A stretch of DNA of 26,976 nucleotides from CAZJWR01 sp964549765 (GTDB lineage: Bacteria > Zixibacteria > MSB-5A5 > GN15 > JAAZOE01). Numbering within the stretch: the first letter of the stretch is position 1; the number at the start of each line of letters is the position of its first letter. The stretch lies in contig CAZJWR010000050.1 in the NCBI GenBank assembly GCA_964549765.1, positions 1-26,976 of the forward strand. Reading direction: 5' to 3'. Under the pieces are notes generated by a model that saw nothing but the letters and a program-made list of their open reading frames with translations, did not search any database and was not told where the DNA came from. The translations under genes were made by a program, and so were the position numbers. Below, piece by piece: positions 1 to 6,212 of this stretch.

Positions 1-80
1 ACTATCACCCGGATATGCCCATGACCGAATTTACACAATAACCTTGACACAACCCGAATCTCAATCTGAAACGAAACCGC

Positions 81-109
81 TTGACAGAACCGGCCCTCGG
101 CCGTATGTT
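81..109 (+). promoter_or_regulatory. Predicted sigma-70 promoter for the Cys-rich peptide gene
   Basis: A perfect -35 hexamer TTGACA lies at 81-86, followed by a 17-base spacer and TATGTT at 104-109 as a 4/6 match to the -10 box. Transcription would begin near 116 and leave a leader of about 120 bases before the GTG start at 237. A second TTGACA at 44-49 has no good -10 partner. This is a prediction from consensus only. Confidence 0.5.
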
Positions 110-220
110 GGAATCAGATACGGCATCTCGCTTTTCTACGTGCTCACGGATTATAGATCACCGACATCTGCCCGGCGCTTCCACGGCTATTGGGGCAGGG
201 TGTCGGAATATCTTCCATGG

Positions 221-230
221 AAGGAGGTGA
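221..230 (+). promoter_or_regulatory. Near-perfect Shine-Dalgarno that decides the GTG start at 237
   Basis: AAGGAGGTGA matches the 16S anti-Shine-Dalgarno over ten bases and ends six bases before GTG at 237-239. This selects the 64-codon frame over the longer overlapping open frame that spans 44-442. The short palindrome CTTCCATGGAAG at 212-223 overlaps its left edge and could modestly mask it; that part is speculative. Confidence 0.75.
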
Positions 231-236
231 CAGGGA

Positions 237-431
237 GTGGCCAGATTTCGGAAACTGAAAGCGCTGGCGCTTATTTTTCTCTTCGTCGTCGTATTCGCCG
301 CCAGCTTTGCATTTGTATCGAGCGAACCGGCCCAGGCCAGTCGGTGCAATTGCTGGGTAATGTACTGCACCGTCGACGGGCCGCCCATTTGTTGGGAAGT
401 TTGCGTTCCATGCCCGCCGCTGTGGCCATAA
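237..431 (+). CDS. Small secreted cysteine-rich peptide, family not recognised
   Basis: This 64-residue product starts with GTG behind an excellent ribosome-binding site. Residues 1-35 look like a classical Sec signal peptide: basic MARFRKLK, a hydrophobic core of Leu, Ile, Phe, Val and Ala, then a plausible signal-peptidase site after AQA near residue 34. The predicted mature part is about 30 residues and has six cysteines (CNC, YC, IC, VC, PC), three tryptophans and a proline-rich C terminus ending PPLWP. Six cysteines in 30 residues suggest three disulfides or a metal site in an exported peptide. It has its own promoter and terminator, so it is not part of a larger operon here. I do not recognise the family. 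A bacteriocin-like, envelope or redox role would all be guesses; no maturation, immunity or transporter gene lies beside it. Confidence 0.7.
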   Translation: MARFRKLKALALIFLFVVVFAASFAFVSSEPAQASRCNCWVMYCTVDGPPICWEVCVPCPPLWP

Positions 432-498
432 AGGAGTTGTGACCTAAGCGAGACGGAGTCCCTTCAGGGAGTTTGAGGTGTGGATCGTGCTGTTAGTC

Positions 499-530
499 AA
501 TCGGCGCCGATGAAAACCGGCGCCGATTTT
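499..530 (+). terminator. Rho-independent terminator of the Cys-rich peptide unit
   Basis: An 11-bp perfect stem has arms AATCGGCGCCG (499-509) and CGGCGCCGATT (518-528), with an 8-base loop. The strand runs on into a short T stretch (TTTT at 527-530). It lies 67 bases after the stop codon of the peptide gene. Confidence 0.7.
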
Positions 531-555
531 AGCATGTAGTAAAACTGAAAAGAAG

Positions 556-585
556 GCGGCGGTCAGGTGCGCGCCCGGCCGCCGC
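556..585. terminator. Convergent, probably bidirectional terminator
   Basis: GCGGCGGTC (556-564) pairs with GGCCGCCGC (577-585) through nine pairs including one G-T. On the plus strand it is followed by TTTTCATTT. On the minus strand it is followed by a T-rich tail (complement of the A-rich 541-555). It sits between the plus-strand peptide gene and the minus-strand glutamate-synthase-like gene ending at 619, so it can serve both. Confidence 0.65.
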
Positions 586-618
586 TTTTCATTTGGAGAC
601 TGAATTCGAACGAGACTG

Positions 619-2118
619 TTATTTCTTTTCCGTCTTGGCGGTCTCTGCCTTTTCCTCTTTCTTCTTAGCCGACTCATCGATCATTGGCAGGCCCATCATG
701 TACCGGTGCATGGCGCGCGCAGCGACCTTACCCGCTCCGGCAGCGAGGATAACCGTGGCGCCGCCGGTGACGATGTCACCGCCGGCAAACAGACCGGGAC
801 GCGACGACATCATCGTCTGCTCGTTGACGATGATATTCCCCCAGCGGTTTGTCTCCAAACCCGGCGTCGTCTGCGGGATCAGCGGATTCGAGGAATTGCC
901 GACCGCCACGACCACCGTATCGACCTGCATCAGGAAATTGGAGCCTTTGATTTCGACCGGACGACGGCGACCGGACGCATCAGGCTCGCCCAGTTCCATC
1001 TGGATACATTCCATATGCGTTACCCAGCCGTCATCGTTGCCGATATATTTCACCGGGTTGGTGAGGAACTTGAATTCGATTCCCTCCTCTTCGGCATGAT
1101 GAATTTCCTCGGAACGCGCCGGCATCTCGGCCCGGCTGCGGCGGTAGACGATGGTTGAATGATCGGCGCCCAGCCGTTTGGACGTGCGTACGGCATCCAT
1201 GGCGGTGTTGCCGCCGCCGAGGACGGCCACGCGTTTGCCGGAAAAGATCGGCGTGTCGTATTCGGGGAATTCGTATCCGCGCATCAGATTCGAACGGGTC
1301 AGGTATTCATTCGCGGAATAAATCCCCTTCAGATTTTCGCCTTTAATCCGCATGAAATTCGGCAATCCCGCCCCGGTGCCCACGAAAATCGTATCATAAC
1401 CCTCTTCGAATAATTCGTCTATTGTATCCAACTTACCGACCACGAAGCTGGTTTTGACCTCGACGCCGAGTTTCTTCAGGTAATCGACTTCCGACGCGAC
1501 AATCGCCTTGGGCAGACGGAATTCCGGAATGCCGTAGACCAGCACGCCGCCGGGGTTATGCAGCGCCTCGAAAATCGTGACCTTATGCCCCAGTTGGGCG
1601 AGGTCGGCGGCGCAGGTCAGACCGGCGGGACCGGAACCGACGACCGCCACTTTCTTTCCAGTCGAGGGCGGGATTTTGGGGATTACGACTTCGTTGTGTT
1701 CGCGTTCCCAGTCGGCCACGAACCGTTCCAGGTTGCCGATGCCGACCGATTGATATTTCTTGGTCAGGACGCATTCCTTCTCGCATTGGTCGTCCTGCGG
1801 GCAGACGCGACCGCATATGGCCGGGAGGGCGTTGGTCTCTTTGATCTTGCGGGCGGCTTCGCTGAATTTGCCTTCCTCGACGAGTCGAATAAAGGCGGGA
1901 ATGTCGACTTCCACCGGGCAACCCTTGACGCATTTCGGCTTGGGGCAGGCGATACACCTTTCCGCTTCCAGAATCGCCAGTTCGGGAGTCAGGCCGAAGG
2001 GCACTTCATTGAAATTCTTGTTACGCTCGTCAGGTTTCTGTTCCGGCATTTTCTGCCGGGGGAGTTCCATCCGTTCCTTGCGGGTCAACTCTCGCTTTTT
2101 ATGTTTGTCGTCAGCCAA
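619..2118 (-). CDS. nfnB: NADPH-dependent glutamate synthase-type flavoprotein (NfnB/NfnL, SudA or homotetrameric GltA type)
   Basis: This is a 499-residue iron-sulfur flavoprotein. Two cysteine sets that bind 4Fe-4S clusters in this family are visible: C55, C58, C63, C67 and C102, C106, C112, C116. An FAD-binding Rossmann motif GSGPAG lies at 161-166, an NADP(H)-binding GGGNTAMDA at 301-309, and the family's C-terminal FAD motif GLFAGGD at about 442-448. The last 15 residues are a Lys/Glu tail with no clear role. Proteins of this length are annotated as homotetrameric GltA, sulfide dehydrogenase alpha, or the large subunit of NADH-dependent reduced ferredoxin:NADP+ oxidoreductase. The gene follows the NfnA-type partner after a 12-base gap and no large glutamate-synthase subunit is present, so I favour the electron-bifurcating NfnAB complex. 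That choice rests on context. Confidence 0.88.
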   Translation of the reverse strand: MADDKHKKRELTRKERMELPRQKMPEQKPDERNKNFNEVPFGLTPELAILEAERCIACPKPKCVKGCPVEVDIPAFIRLVEEGKFSEAARKIKETNALPAICGRVCPQDDQCEKECVLTKKYQSVGIGNLERFVADWEREHNEVVIPKIPPSTGKKVAVVGSGPAGLTCAADLAQLGHKVTIFEALHNPGGVLVYGIPEFRLPKAIVASEVDYLKKLGVEVKTSFVVGKLDTIDELFEEGYDTIFVGTGAGLPNFMRIKGENLKGIYSANEYLTRSNLMRGYEFPEYDTPIFSGKRVAVLGGGNTAMDAVRTSKRLGADHSTIVYRRSRAEMPARSEEIHHAEEEGIEFKFLTNPVKYIGNDDGWVTHMECIQMELGEPDASGRRRPVEIKGSNFLMQVDTVVVAVGNSSNPLIPQTTPGLETNRWGNIIVNEQTMMSSRPGLFAGGDIVTGGATVILAAGAGKVAARAMHRYMMGLPMIDESAKKKEEKAETAKTEKK

Positions 2119-2130
2119 GATGCAGTCTCC

Positions 2131-3012
2131 TTACGATTCCGCCCTGGACCCGGACTGTGTCGCGCCCTCCTCGTAGGCGCAGTTACCGGCTTCATGCAGA
2201 AATTTATCGTATGCGATTTTTTCCTGTTTTTGATACATTTTGAGACGGCTGGTCATTTCATCAAAGTCGACCAGATGCGCGTCGAAATCGGGGCCGTCGA
2301 CGCAGGCGAACTTGGTCTTGCCGCCGACCGTCACCCGGCAGGCGCCGCACATGCCCGTGCCGTCGACCATGATCGGGTTCAGACTGACCCAGGTCTTGAT
2401 TTTCTTTTCCCTGGTCGCGTTGGCCACGGCGCGCATCATTGGCACCGGGCCGATGGCTATTATAAAATCTATCGGTGTGCTGTCTTGCATCAATTTTTCC
2501 AGAACGGTCGTGACAAATCCGTGCGTGCCGAATGAACCGTCGTCGGTCGCGATATGCAGCGTATGCGACGCTTCGGTTAACTCCTCGACGAAAATCAGCA
2601 GATCCTTGGTGCGCGCGCCAATAATCGTCTCCACCTGATTGCCCGCGTCTCGTAAAGCTTGCGCGATCGGGTAGATGGGGGGAATGCCGACGCCACCGCC
2701 GATACAGACACAGCGGCCGAATTTTTCGATATGCGATGGTATCCCCAGCGGCCCAACGACGTCACGGAAGGAATCGCCGGTTTTCATCCGGTTCATGGCC
2801 GCCGACGTTTTGCCGACCTCCTGTATGACCACGGTCAGGATGCCGTTTTCCTTGTCCAGACCGCCGATCGACATCGGGACCCGTTCGCCTCGTTCATCCT
2901 TGCGCAGGATGACAAACTGGCCGGCTCTGGCTTTGCTCACCAGCTTGGGCGCTTCTATCCGAAACCGGCATATCTTGGGGCATAACTCTGTTTTGTCTAC
3001 TATCTTGAACAC
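2131..3012 (-). CDS. nfnA: FAD/NAD-binding, 2Fe-2S subunit NfnA/NfnS (SudB, dihydroorotate dehydrogenase electron-transfer-like)
   Basis: This 293-residue ferredoxin-NADP reductase-like protein has an N-terminal FAD beta-barrel containing RVPMSIGG (44-51), which takes the place of the usual RxYS-type flavin motif. A nucleotide-binding CIGGGVGIPP follows at 103-112. A C-terminal 2Fe-2S site shows D217, C222, C225 and C237 in the context DGTGMCGAC and FACVDGP. An Asp plus three Cys set is the known unusual ligation of the NfnA cluster. With the adjacent large subunit it should form NfnAB, which couples reduced ferredoxin and NADH to reduction of two NADP+. The start is GTG at 3012, with GGAGG four bases upstream. 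The last residues overlap no other gene, and the large subunit begins 12 bases further on. Confidence 0.88.
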   Translation of the reverse strand: MFKIVDKTELCPKICRFRIEAPKLVSKARAGQFVILRKDERGERVPMSIGGLDKENGILTVVIQEVGKTSAAMNRMKTGDSFRDVVGPLGIPSHIEKFGRCVCIGGGVGIPPIYPIAQALRDAGNQVETIIGARTKDLLIFVEELTEASHTLHIATDDGSFGTHGFVTTVLEKLMQDSTPIDFIIAIGPVPMMRAVANATREKKIKTWVSLNPIMVDGTGMCGACRVTVGGKTKFACVDGPDFDAHLVDFDEMTSRLKMYQKQEKIAYDKFLHEAGNCAYEEGATQSGSRAES

Positions 3013-3072
3013 GGTTCCTCCACTACTTTTCTATCGACCGCGGGTATCCTGACCAAAGTAAGTTGCATAGTA

Positions 3073-3101
3073 ATTAACATCATGGGGGCTGAAAAGTTCA
3101 A
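3073..3101 (-). promoter_or_regulatory. Possible promoter for nfnA-nfnB
   Basis: Reading the minus strand, TTGAAC (complement of 3096-3101) is followed by a 17-base spacer and GTTAAT (complement of 3073-3078). Each hexamer matches the sigma-70 consensus at four positions. It lies about 60 bases before the nfnA start. This is a weak prediction; readthrough from ackA is also possible. Confidence 0.28.
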
Positions 3102-3140
3102 ATTCCTCCGTTACTTAAATTCCCTTCAGCTGACCTCAGA

Positions 3141-3159
3141 GCCGGGCTCGACCCCCGGC
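3141..3159 (-). other. Hairpin immediately after ackA, not a clear terminator
   Basis: GCCGGG (3141-3146) and CCCGGC (3154-3159) form a 6-bp GC stem with a 7-base loop. It starts three bases beyond the ackA stop codon on the minus strand. No T-run follows in the direction of ackA transcription, so it may stabilise the mRNA end or partly separate ackA from nfnA rather than end transcription. Confidence 0.35.
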
Positions 3160-3162
3160 ACA

Positions 3163-4377
3163 TTACGAAACCTTCTCTTTTTTCCCAACGATCTGCTCCG
3201 TCTCGCGCGCGATTACCAGTTCCTCATTGGTCGGCACCACCACGACGCTGACTTTGGAATCGGCGGCGGATATGACGCTGATACCGCCTTTATGATTCTC
3301 GTTTTTCTCCTCGTCGATTTTGATTCCGAGGTAGTCCAGTTCCTGGCACGACTGCCGCCGCACCGAAACAGCATTCTCGCCGACGCCGCCGGTGAAAACA
3401 ATGGCGTCGAGACCGTTCATGGCGGCCGTATAAGCCCCGATATACTTCTTGATCCGGTAACAATAGATATCCATGGCCAGTTTGGCGTTGGCGTGACCCT
3501 CGGCGGAGGCCTCCAGTATTTCCCGCACGTCGGCGGACACGCCGGAAATGCCGATCAGCCCGGAATGTTTGTTCAACAGCGTATTGGCTTCGTGCAGCGA
3601 CAACTCCTCCATGGCCATGACCTGGAGAATAATGGCAGGATCGCAGTCGCCCGACCGCGTTCCCATCAAAAGCCCCTCGAGAGGAGTGTAGCCCATGCTG
3701 GTGTCAACCGACACGCCGCCGTTGATGGCCGCCATCGATGCCCCGTTGCCGAGATGGGCGGTGATAATCTTCAAGTCCTCGATCGGCTTGCCAAGCGTCT
3801 GGGCGGCCTTCGCCGAAACATAATAATGAGACGTGCCGTGGAAGCCGTAACGGCGGATGCTGTATTTTCGGTAGAGGACGTAGGGGATGCCGTAGATGTA
3901 TGCATGCGGCGGCATGCGGTGATGGAAGGCCGTGTCGAATACGGCCACCTGTGGGACGTCCTTCAGCGTTTGCGAAGCTGCCTGAATGCCCCGGATATTG
4001 TGCGGGTTATGCAGCGGTGCCAGCGGGATCAATTCCTTCAACTGCCCCATGACTTCTTTGGTCACCAAAATGGACCCGGTGAATCGTTCGCCGCCATGCA
4101 CCACCCGGTGACCGACGGCGGAAATCTCGTTCTTGTCCTTGATGACGCCGTGATTGGGCGAGAGCAGCATGGAGATGATGAAATCGATGGCCTGAATATG
4201 GTCGAGGATTTCCCCCGAAATGACCGTCTGCGGCCGATCATGCGGCTTGTGCGTCATCACCGAGGCCGACATGCCGATCCGCTCGAGTTTACCCTTGGCC
4301 AAGGCCAATTCCTCGTCCATGTCGATCAGCTGATACTTGACCGATGACGACCCGCAGTTGAGCACCAGTATCTTCAT
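3163..4377 (-). CDS. ackA: Acetate kinase
   Basis: This 404-residue protein has the usual acetate kinase length. It makes ATP and acetate from acetyl phosphate (reversibly) in the cytoplasm, as the last step of acetate fermentation. The sequence has the N-terminal signature LVLNCGSSSVKYQL with N7, the GFHGTSH block with H180, and HLGNGAS near 208-214. R91, D148, R241 and E385 lie where the well-studied Methanosarcina enzyme has R91, D148, R241 and E384, so the active site looks complete. The start codon overlaps the stop of the hydroxyacyl-CoA dehydrogenase gene by four bases (ATGA), which indicates translational coupling. No phosphotransacetylase gene is in the window. Confidence 0.96.
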   Translation of the reverse strand: MKILVLNCGSSSVKYQLIDMDEELALAKGKLERIGMSASVMTHKPHDRPQTVISGEILDHIQAIDFIISMLLSPNHGVIKDKNEISAVGHRVVHGGERFTGSILVTKEVMGQLKELIPLAPLHNPHNIRGIQAASQTLKDVPQVAVFDTAFHHRMPPHAYIYGIPYVLYRKYSIRRYGFHGTSHYYVSAKAAQTLGKPIEDLKIITAHLGNGASMAAINGGVSVDTSMGYTPLEGLLMGTRSGDCDPAIILQVMAMEELSLHEANTLLNKHSGLIGISGVSADVREILEASAEGHANAKLAMDIYCYRIKKYIGAYTAAMNGLDAIVFTGGVGENAVSVRRQSCQELDYLGIKIDEEKNENHKGGISVISAADSKVSVVVVPTNEELVIARETEQIVGKKEKVS

Positions 4378-5273
4378 GATATTTTCCCGCCTTCGACGGC
4401 CGACCGGATGCGGTTGCCGTCGGCGTCATATTTGAAAAATCCCTCGCCCGTTTTTACCCCCAGGCGCCCGGCGCGCACCATCTTTCGCAGCAGCGGACAG
4501 GGATTATATTTGTGTTCCGACAACTCCGAGATCAAATTTTCCATCCACGACATGACCTCGTCCAGACCCATCATGTCGGCCAGCGCCAGCGGCCCGACGT
4601 TGAATCCGAATCCCAGCTTCATGGCGGTGTCGATATCCTCGGCCGTAGAAATGCCCTCCATGAGGACATGCATGGCCTCGTTCAGGAAAGGCACAATGAT
4701 GCGGGTGGTCACATAACCGGGGTATTCATTAACCAAAATCGGCCGCTTGTTGATCGATTGGGCGAATTCCCGGATGGTCTTGTAAGTTTCGTCCGACGTC
4801 CTCAGGCCGCGGACGATTTCCACAATCTGCACCTTGGGCACGGGATTGAGAAAATGCATTCCGATCACCTTCTCCGGCCGGTGGGTGGCTGAAGCGATCT
4901 CCGAGATGGACAGGGTGGAGGTATTCGTCACGAGAATCGCCTCCGGCGGCGCCAGTTTGTCCATGTCACCGAAAATACCGCGTTTCAGATTGAGCCGATC
5001 CGGAATCGCCTCGATGACCATCTCCGCTTCACCAATCTGCGAAAGATCGCCGCTGGGCATAATGCGAGATAATGCGGCCTTTTTCTCCGATTCGGTCAAT
5101 CCCCAGCGCTCGATTTCACGCGCCATGTTTTCGTCGATATGTTTAACCCCAGCTTCCGCCAAATCGGTGTTCTTATCTATCAGCACGACTTCCGTGCCGG
5201 TGGAGGCGATAGTCTCGGCGATCCCAGTTCCCATGACACCGGCACCGACTATATAAACTCTCTGTATGTCCAC
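4374..5273 (-). CDS. hbd: 3-hydroxybutyryl-CoA (3-hydroxyacyl-CoA) dehydrogenase
   Basis: This 299-residue single-function dehydrogenase of the Hbd/FadB2 type interconverts acetoacetyl-CoA and 3-hydroxybutyryl-CoA using NAD(P)H. The NAD-binding GAGVMG lies at residues 10-15. The catalytic region includes NTSTLSI with S119, GMHFLNPVP with H140, and E152. The position that is catalytic Asn in classical Hbd is Thr190 here, in PGYVTTR. I chose GTG at 5271-5273 because GAGGGG ends six bases before it; an upstream ATG at 5316-5318 would add 15 unlikely residues and has no good ribosome-binding site. The gene overlaps ackA by four bases, suggesting co-expression of C4-CoA metabolism and acetate formation. 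Whether it works in butyrate synthesis or in beta-oxidation cannot be told from this window. Confidence 0.92.
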   Translation of the reverse strand: MDIQRVYIVGAGVMGTGIAETIASTGTEVVLIDKNTDLAEAGVKHIDENMAREIERWGLTESEKKAALSRIMPSGDLSQIGEAEMVIEAIPDRLNLKRGIFGDMDKLAPPEAILVTNTSTLSISEIASATHRPEKVIGMHFLNPVPKVQIVEIVRGLRTSDETYKTIREFAQSINKRPILVNEYPGYVTTRIIVPFLNEAMHVLMEGISTAEDIDTAMKLGFGFNVGPLALADMMGLDEVMSWMENLISELSEHKYNPCPLLRKMVRAGRLGVKTGEGFFKYDADGNRIRSAVEGGKIS

Positions 5274-5340
5274 GGCATACCCCTCTATTCTATTTTCATC
5301 ATGTGAAAAAAATAACAATCTTTTTTATCATACCGGCTCA

Positions 5341-5368
5341 AATATATCGATTTGGGCATCGGAAGCAA
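5341..5368 (-). promoter_or_regulatory. Possible sigma-70 promoter for hbd-ackA
   Basis: On the minus strand, TTGCTT (complement of 5363-5368), a 16-base spacer and TATATT (complement of 5341-5346) lie about 70 bases before the GTG start of hbd. The -10 matches 5/6 and the -35 is weaker. The region is AT-rich, so chance matches are expected. Confidence 0.3.
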
Positions 5369-5455
5369 GCGGTTTTTATGTCATTTTGGGTCAATCGAGA
5401 TTAATTTTATCATAATTCGATATGCGAAATGTCTCCACAAAATTCTCCATCGCTG

Positions 5456-5524
5456 ATGGCAGAATAAATGCCATTATGACAATGACAGATTGCAGAAATG
5501 GCAGGCAATCGTGCCATATTGGCA
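5456..5524 (+). promoter_or_regulatory. Paired inverted repeats, likely enhancer-binding-protein sites upstream of hsp20
   Basis: Two copies of an ATGGCA...TGCCAT inverted repeat are present. The first has arms at 5456-5461 and 5469-5474 with a 7-base spacer; the second has arms at 5498-5503 and 5512-5517 with an 8-base spacer. A further half-site TTGGCA at 5519-5524 makes TGCCATATTGGCA a smaller palindrome. The two pair centres are about 42.5 bases apart, close to four helical turns. They lie about 80 and 125 bases before the -24 element of the sigma-54 promoter, the usual place for binding sites of a sigma-54 activator. No activator gene is in the window. Confidence 0.6.
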
Positions 5525-5587
5525 TATTTGATTGATTTCCAGAGAATGTCAAATTGTAAGTTATTGCAAAACAGTAGATTACGATTT

Positions 5588-5603
5588 TGGCACGGTATCT
5601 GCA
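5588..5603 (+). promoter_or_regulatory. Sigma-54 (RpoN) promoter of hsp20
   Basis: TGGCACGGTATCTGCA matches the -24/-12 consensus TGGCACG-N4-TTGC-A/T at every defined position except one (C for T just before TGC). The invariant GG (5589-5590) and GC (5601-5602) have the correct spacing. Transcription should start near 5613, giving a leader of just under 60 bases before the Hsp20 start codon. I found no CIRCE operator in this intergenic region. Confidence 0.75.
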
Positions 5604-5671
5604 ATACGAATGGGCGCAATGAATGAAATAAATGAAACAAAAAAATAAGCCTTGAACAGGAGGTGTCAAAA

Positions 5672-6106
5672 ATGAGAAACCTGATGATTCGTCCCAGCCG
5701 CATGGACGTTGCCAACCAGATCGAAAACATGTTCAGCGATTTCTGGCGCTGGCCGTTTGTCGACCGGCAGGTGGACGCGTTAGTCCCGGCCACCGATATC
5801 GAGGAAACCGATAAGGAATTCAGAATCGTATTCGAATTGCCGGGTATGGAGAAGAAGGATATCAAAGTATCGGTGGAGGACAATGTCCTGACCGTTTCCG
5901 GCGAACGGAAAGAGCGCACGGAGAACAAGGACAAAAACTACGTTCGCTCCGAGATCCGCTGCGGGTCGTTCAGCCGGTCGTTCAGCCTGCCGCGCACGGT
6001 CGACGTCGACAACGTCTCGGCCGATTACATAGACGGGCTTCTGACCGTGACGCTTCAGAAGACCGAAGAGGCCAAGCCGAAGGAAATCGAAATCAAAGTT
6101 CAGTAA
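5672..6106 (+). CDS. Hsp20-family small heat-shock protein
   Basis: This 144-residue cytosolic chaperone is of the alpha-crystallin type, which holds unfolding proteins without using ATP. The N-terminal arm is short (about 35 residues). The alpha-crystallin domain runs from about ATDIEE to VTLQK. It includes the FELPGMEKKDI segment, the typical NVLTVSGERK strand, and the DGLLTVTL strand. The C-terminal tail holds an IxI-type element (EIEI) used for oligomer assembly. I chose ATG at 5672 because GGAGG (5659-5663) lies eight bases ahead; an in-frame GTG at 5663 would fall within the ribosome-binding site itself. The gene stands alone, between its own sigma-54 promoter and a strong terminator. 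Confidence 0.94.
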   Translation: MRNLMIRPSRMDVANQIENMFSDFWRWPFVDRQVDALVPATDIEETDKEFRIVFELPGMEKKDIKVSVEDNVLTVSGERKERTENKDKNYVRSEIRCGSFSRSFSLPRTVDVDNVSADYIDGLLTVTLQKTEEAKPKEIEIKVQ

Positions 6107-6134
6107 TCGACATTCTCGGGTGAAATGCATGCGA

Positions 6135-6164
6135 AACGAGCCGGCCCTTTAAGGCCGGCTTGTT
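6135..6164. terminator. Strong terminator after hsp20
   Basis: AACGAGCCGGCC (6135-6146) pairs with GGCCGGCTTGTT (6153-6164) over 12 pairs including one G-T, with loop CTTTAA. It is followed by ATTTGCGGATTTTT. It ends hsp20 on the plus strand. The stem could also stop transcripts from the convergent TauE/SafE gene that ends at 6213, though the minus-strand tail is less T-rich. Confidence 0.75.
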
Positions 6165-6212
6165 ATTTGCGGATTTTTGGTACGAAAGCGGATCATTCAC
6201 ACCGGCCGATTG

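Noticed and set aside
44..442. 132-codon plus-strand frame at the left edge, open from base 2
   Set aside because: Its candidate start at 44 overlaps a TTGACA and has no ribosome-binding site. It runs out of frame through the Cys-rich peptide gene, which has a far better start, signal peptide and terminator.
1558..2535. 325-codon plus-strand frame
   Set aside because: Antisense to nfnB and nfnA, spanning the junction between two well-supported genes; Phe/His/Gly-rich composition typical of antisense frames.
3141..3159. tRNA T-arm-like stem with a 7-base loop (minus strand GGTCGAG loop)
   Set aside because: The loop lacks the TTC-A pattern of a T loop, and no acceptor, D or anticodon arm can be built around it.
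3082..4347. 421-codon plus-strand frame
   Set aside because: It is antisense to ackA, whose catalytic residues all align with the family; the antisense product has no recognisable motif.
5319..5671. CIRCE or ROSE-type thermosensor before hsp20
   Set aside because: No TTAGCACTC-N9-GAGTGCTAA or close variant is present, and the roughly 60-base leader shows no strong stem sequestering the GGAGG; the sigma-54 elements explain the region better.
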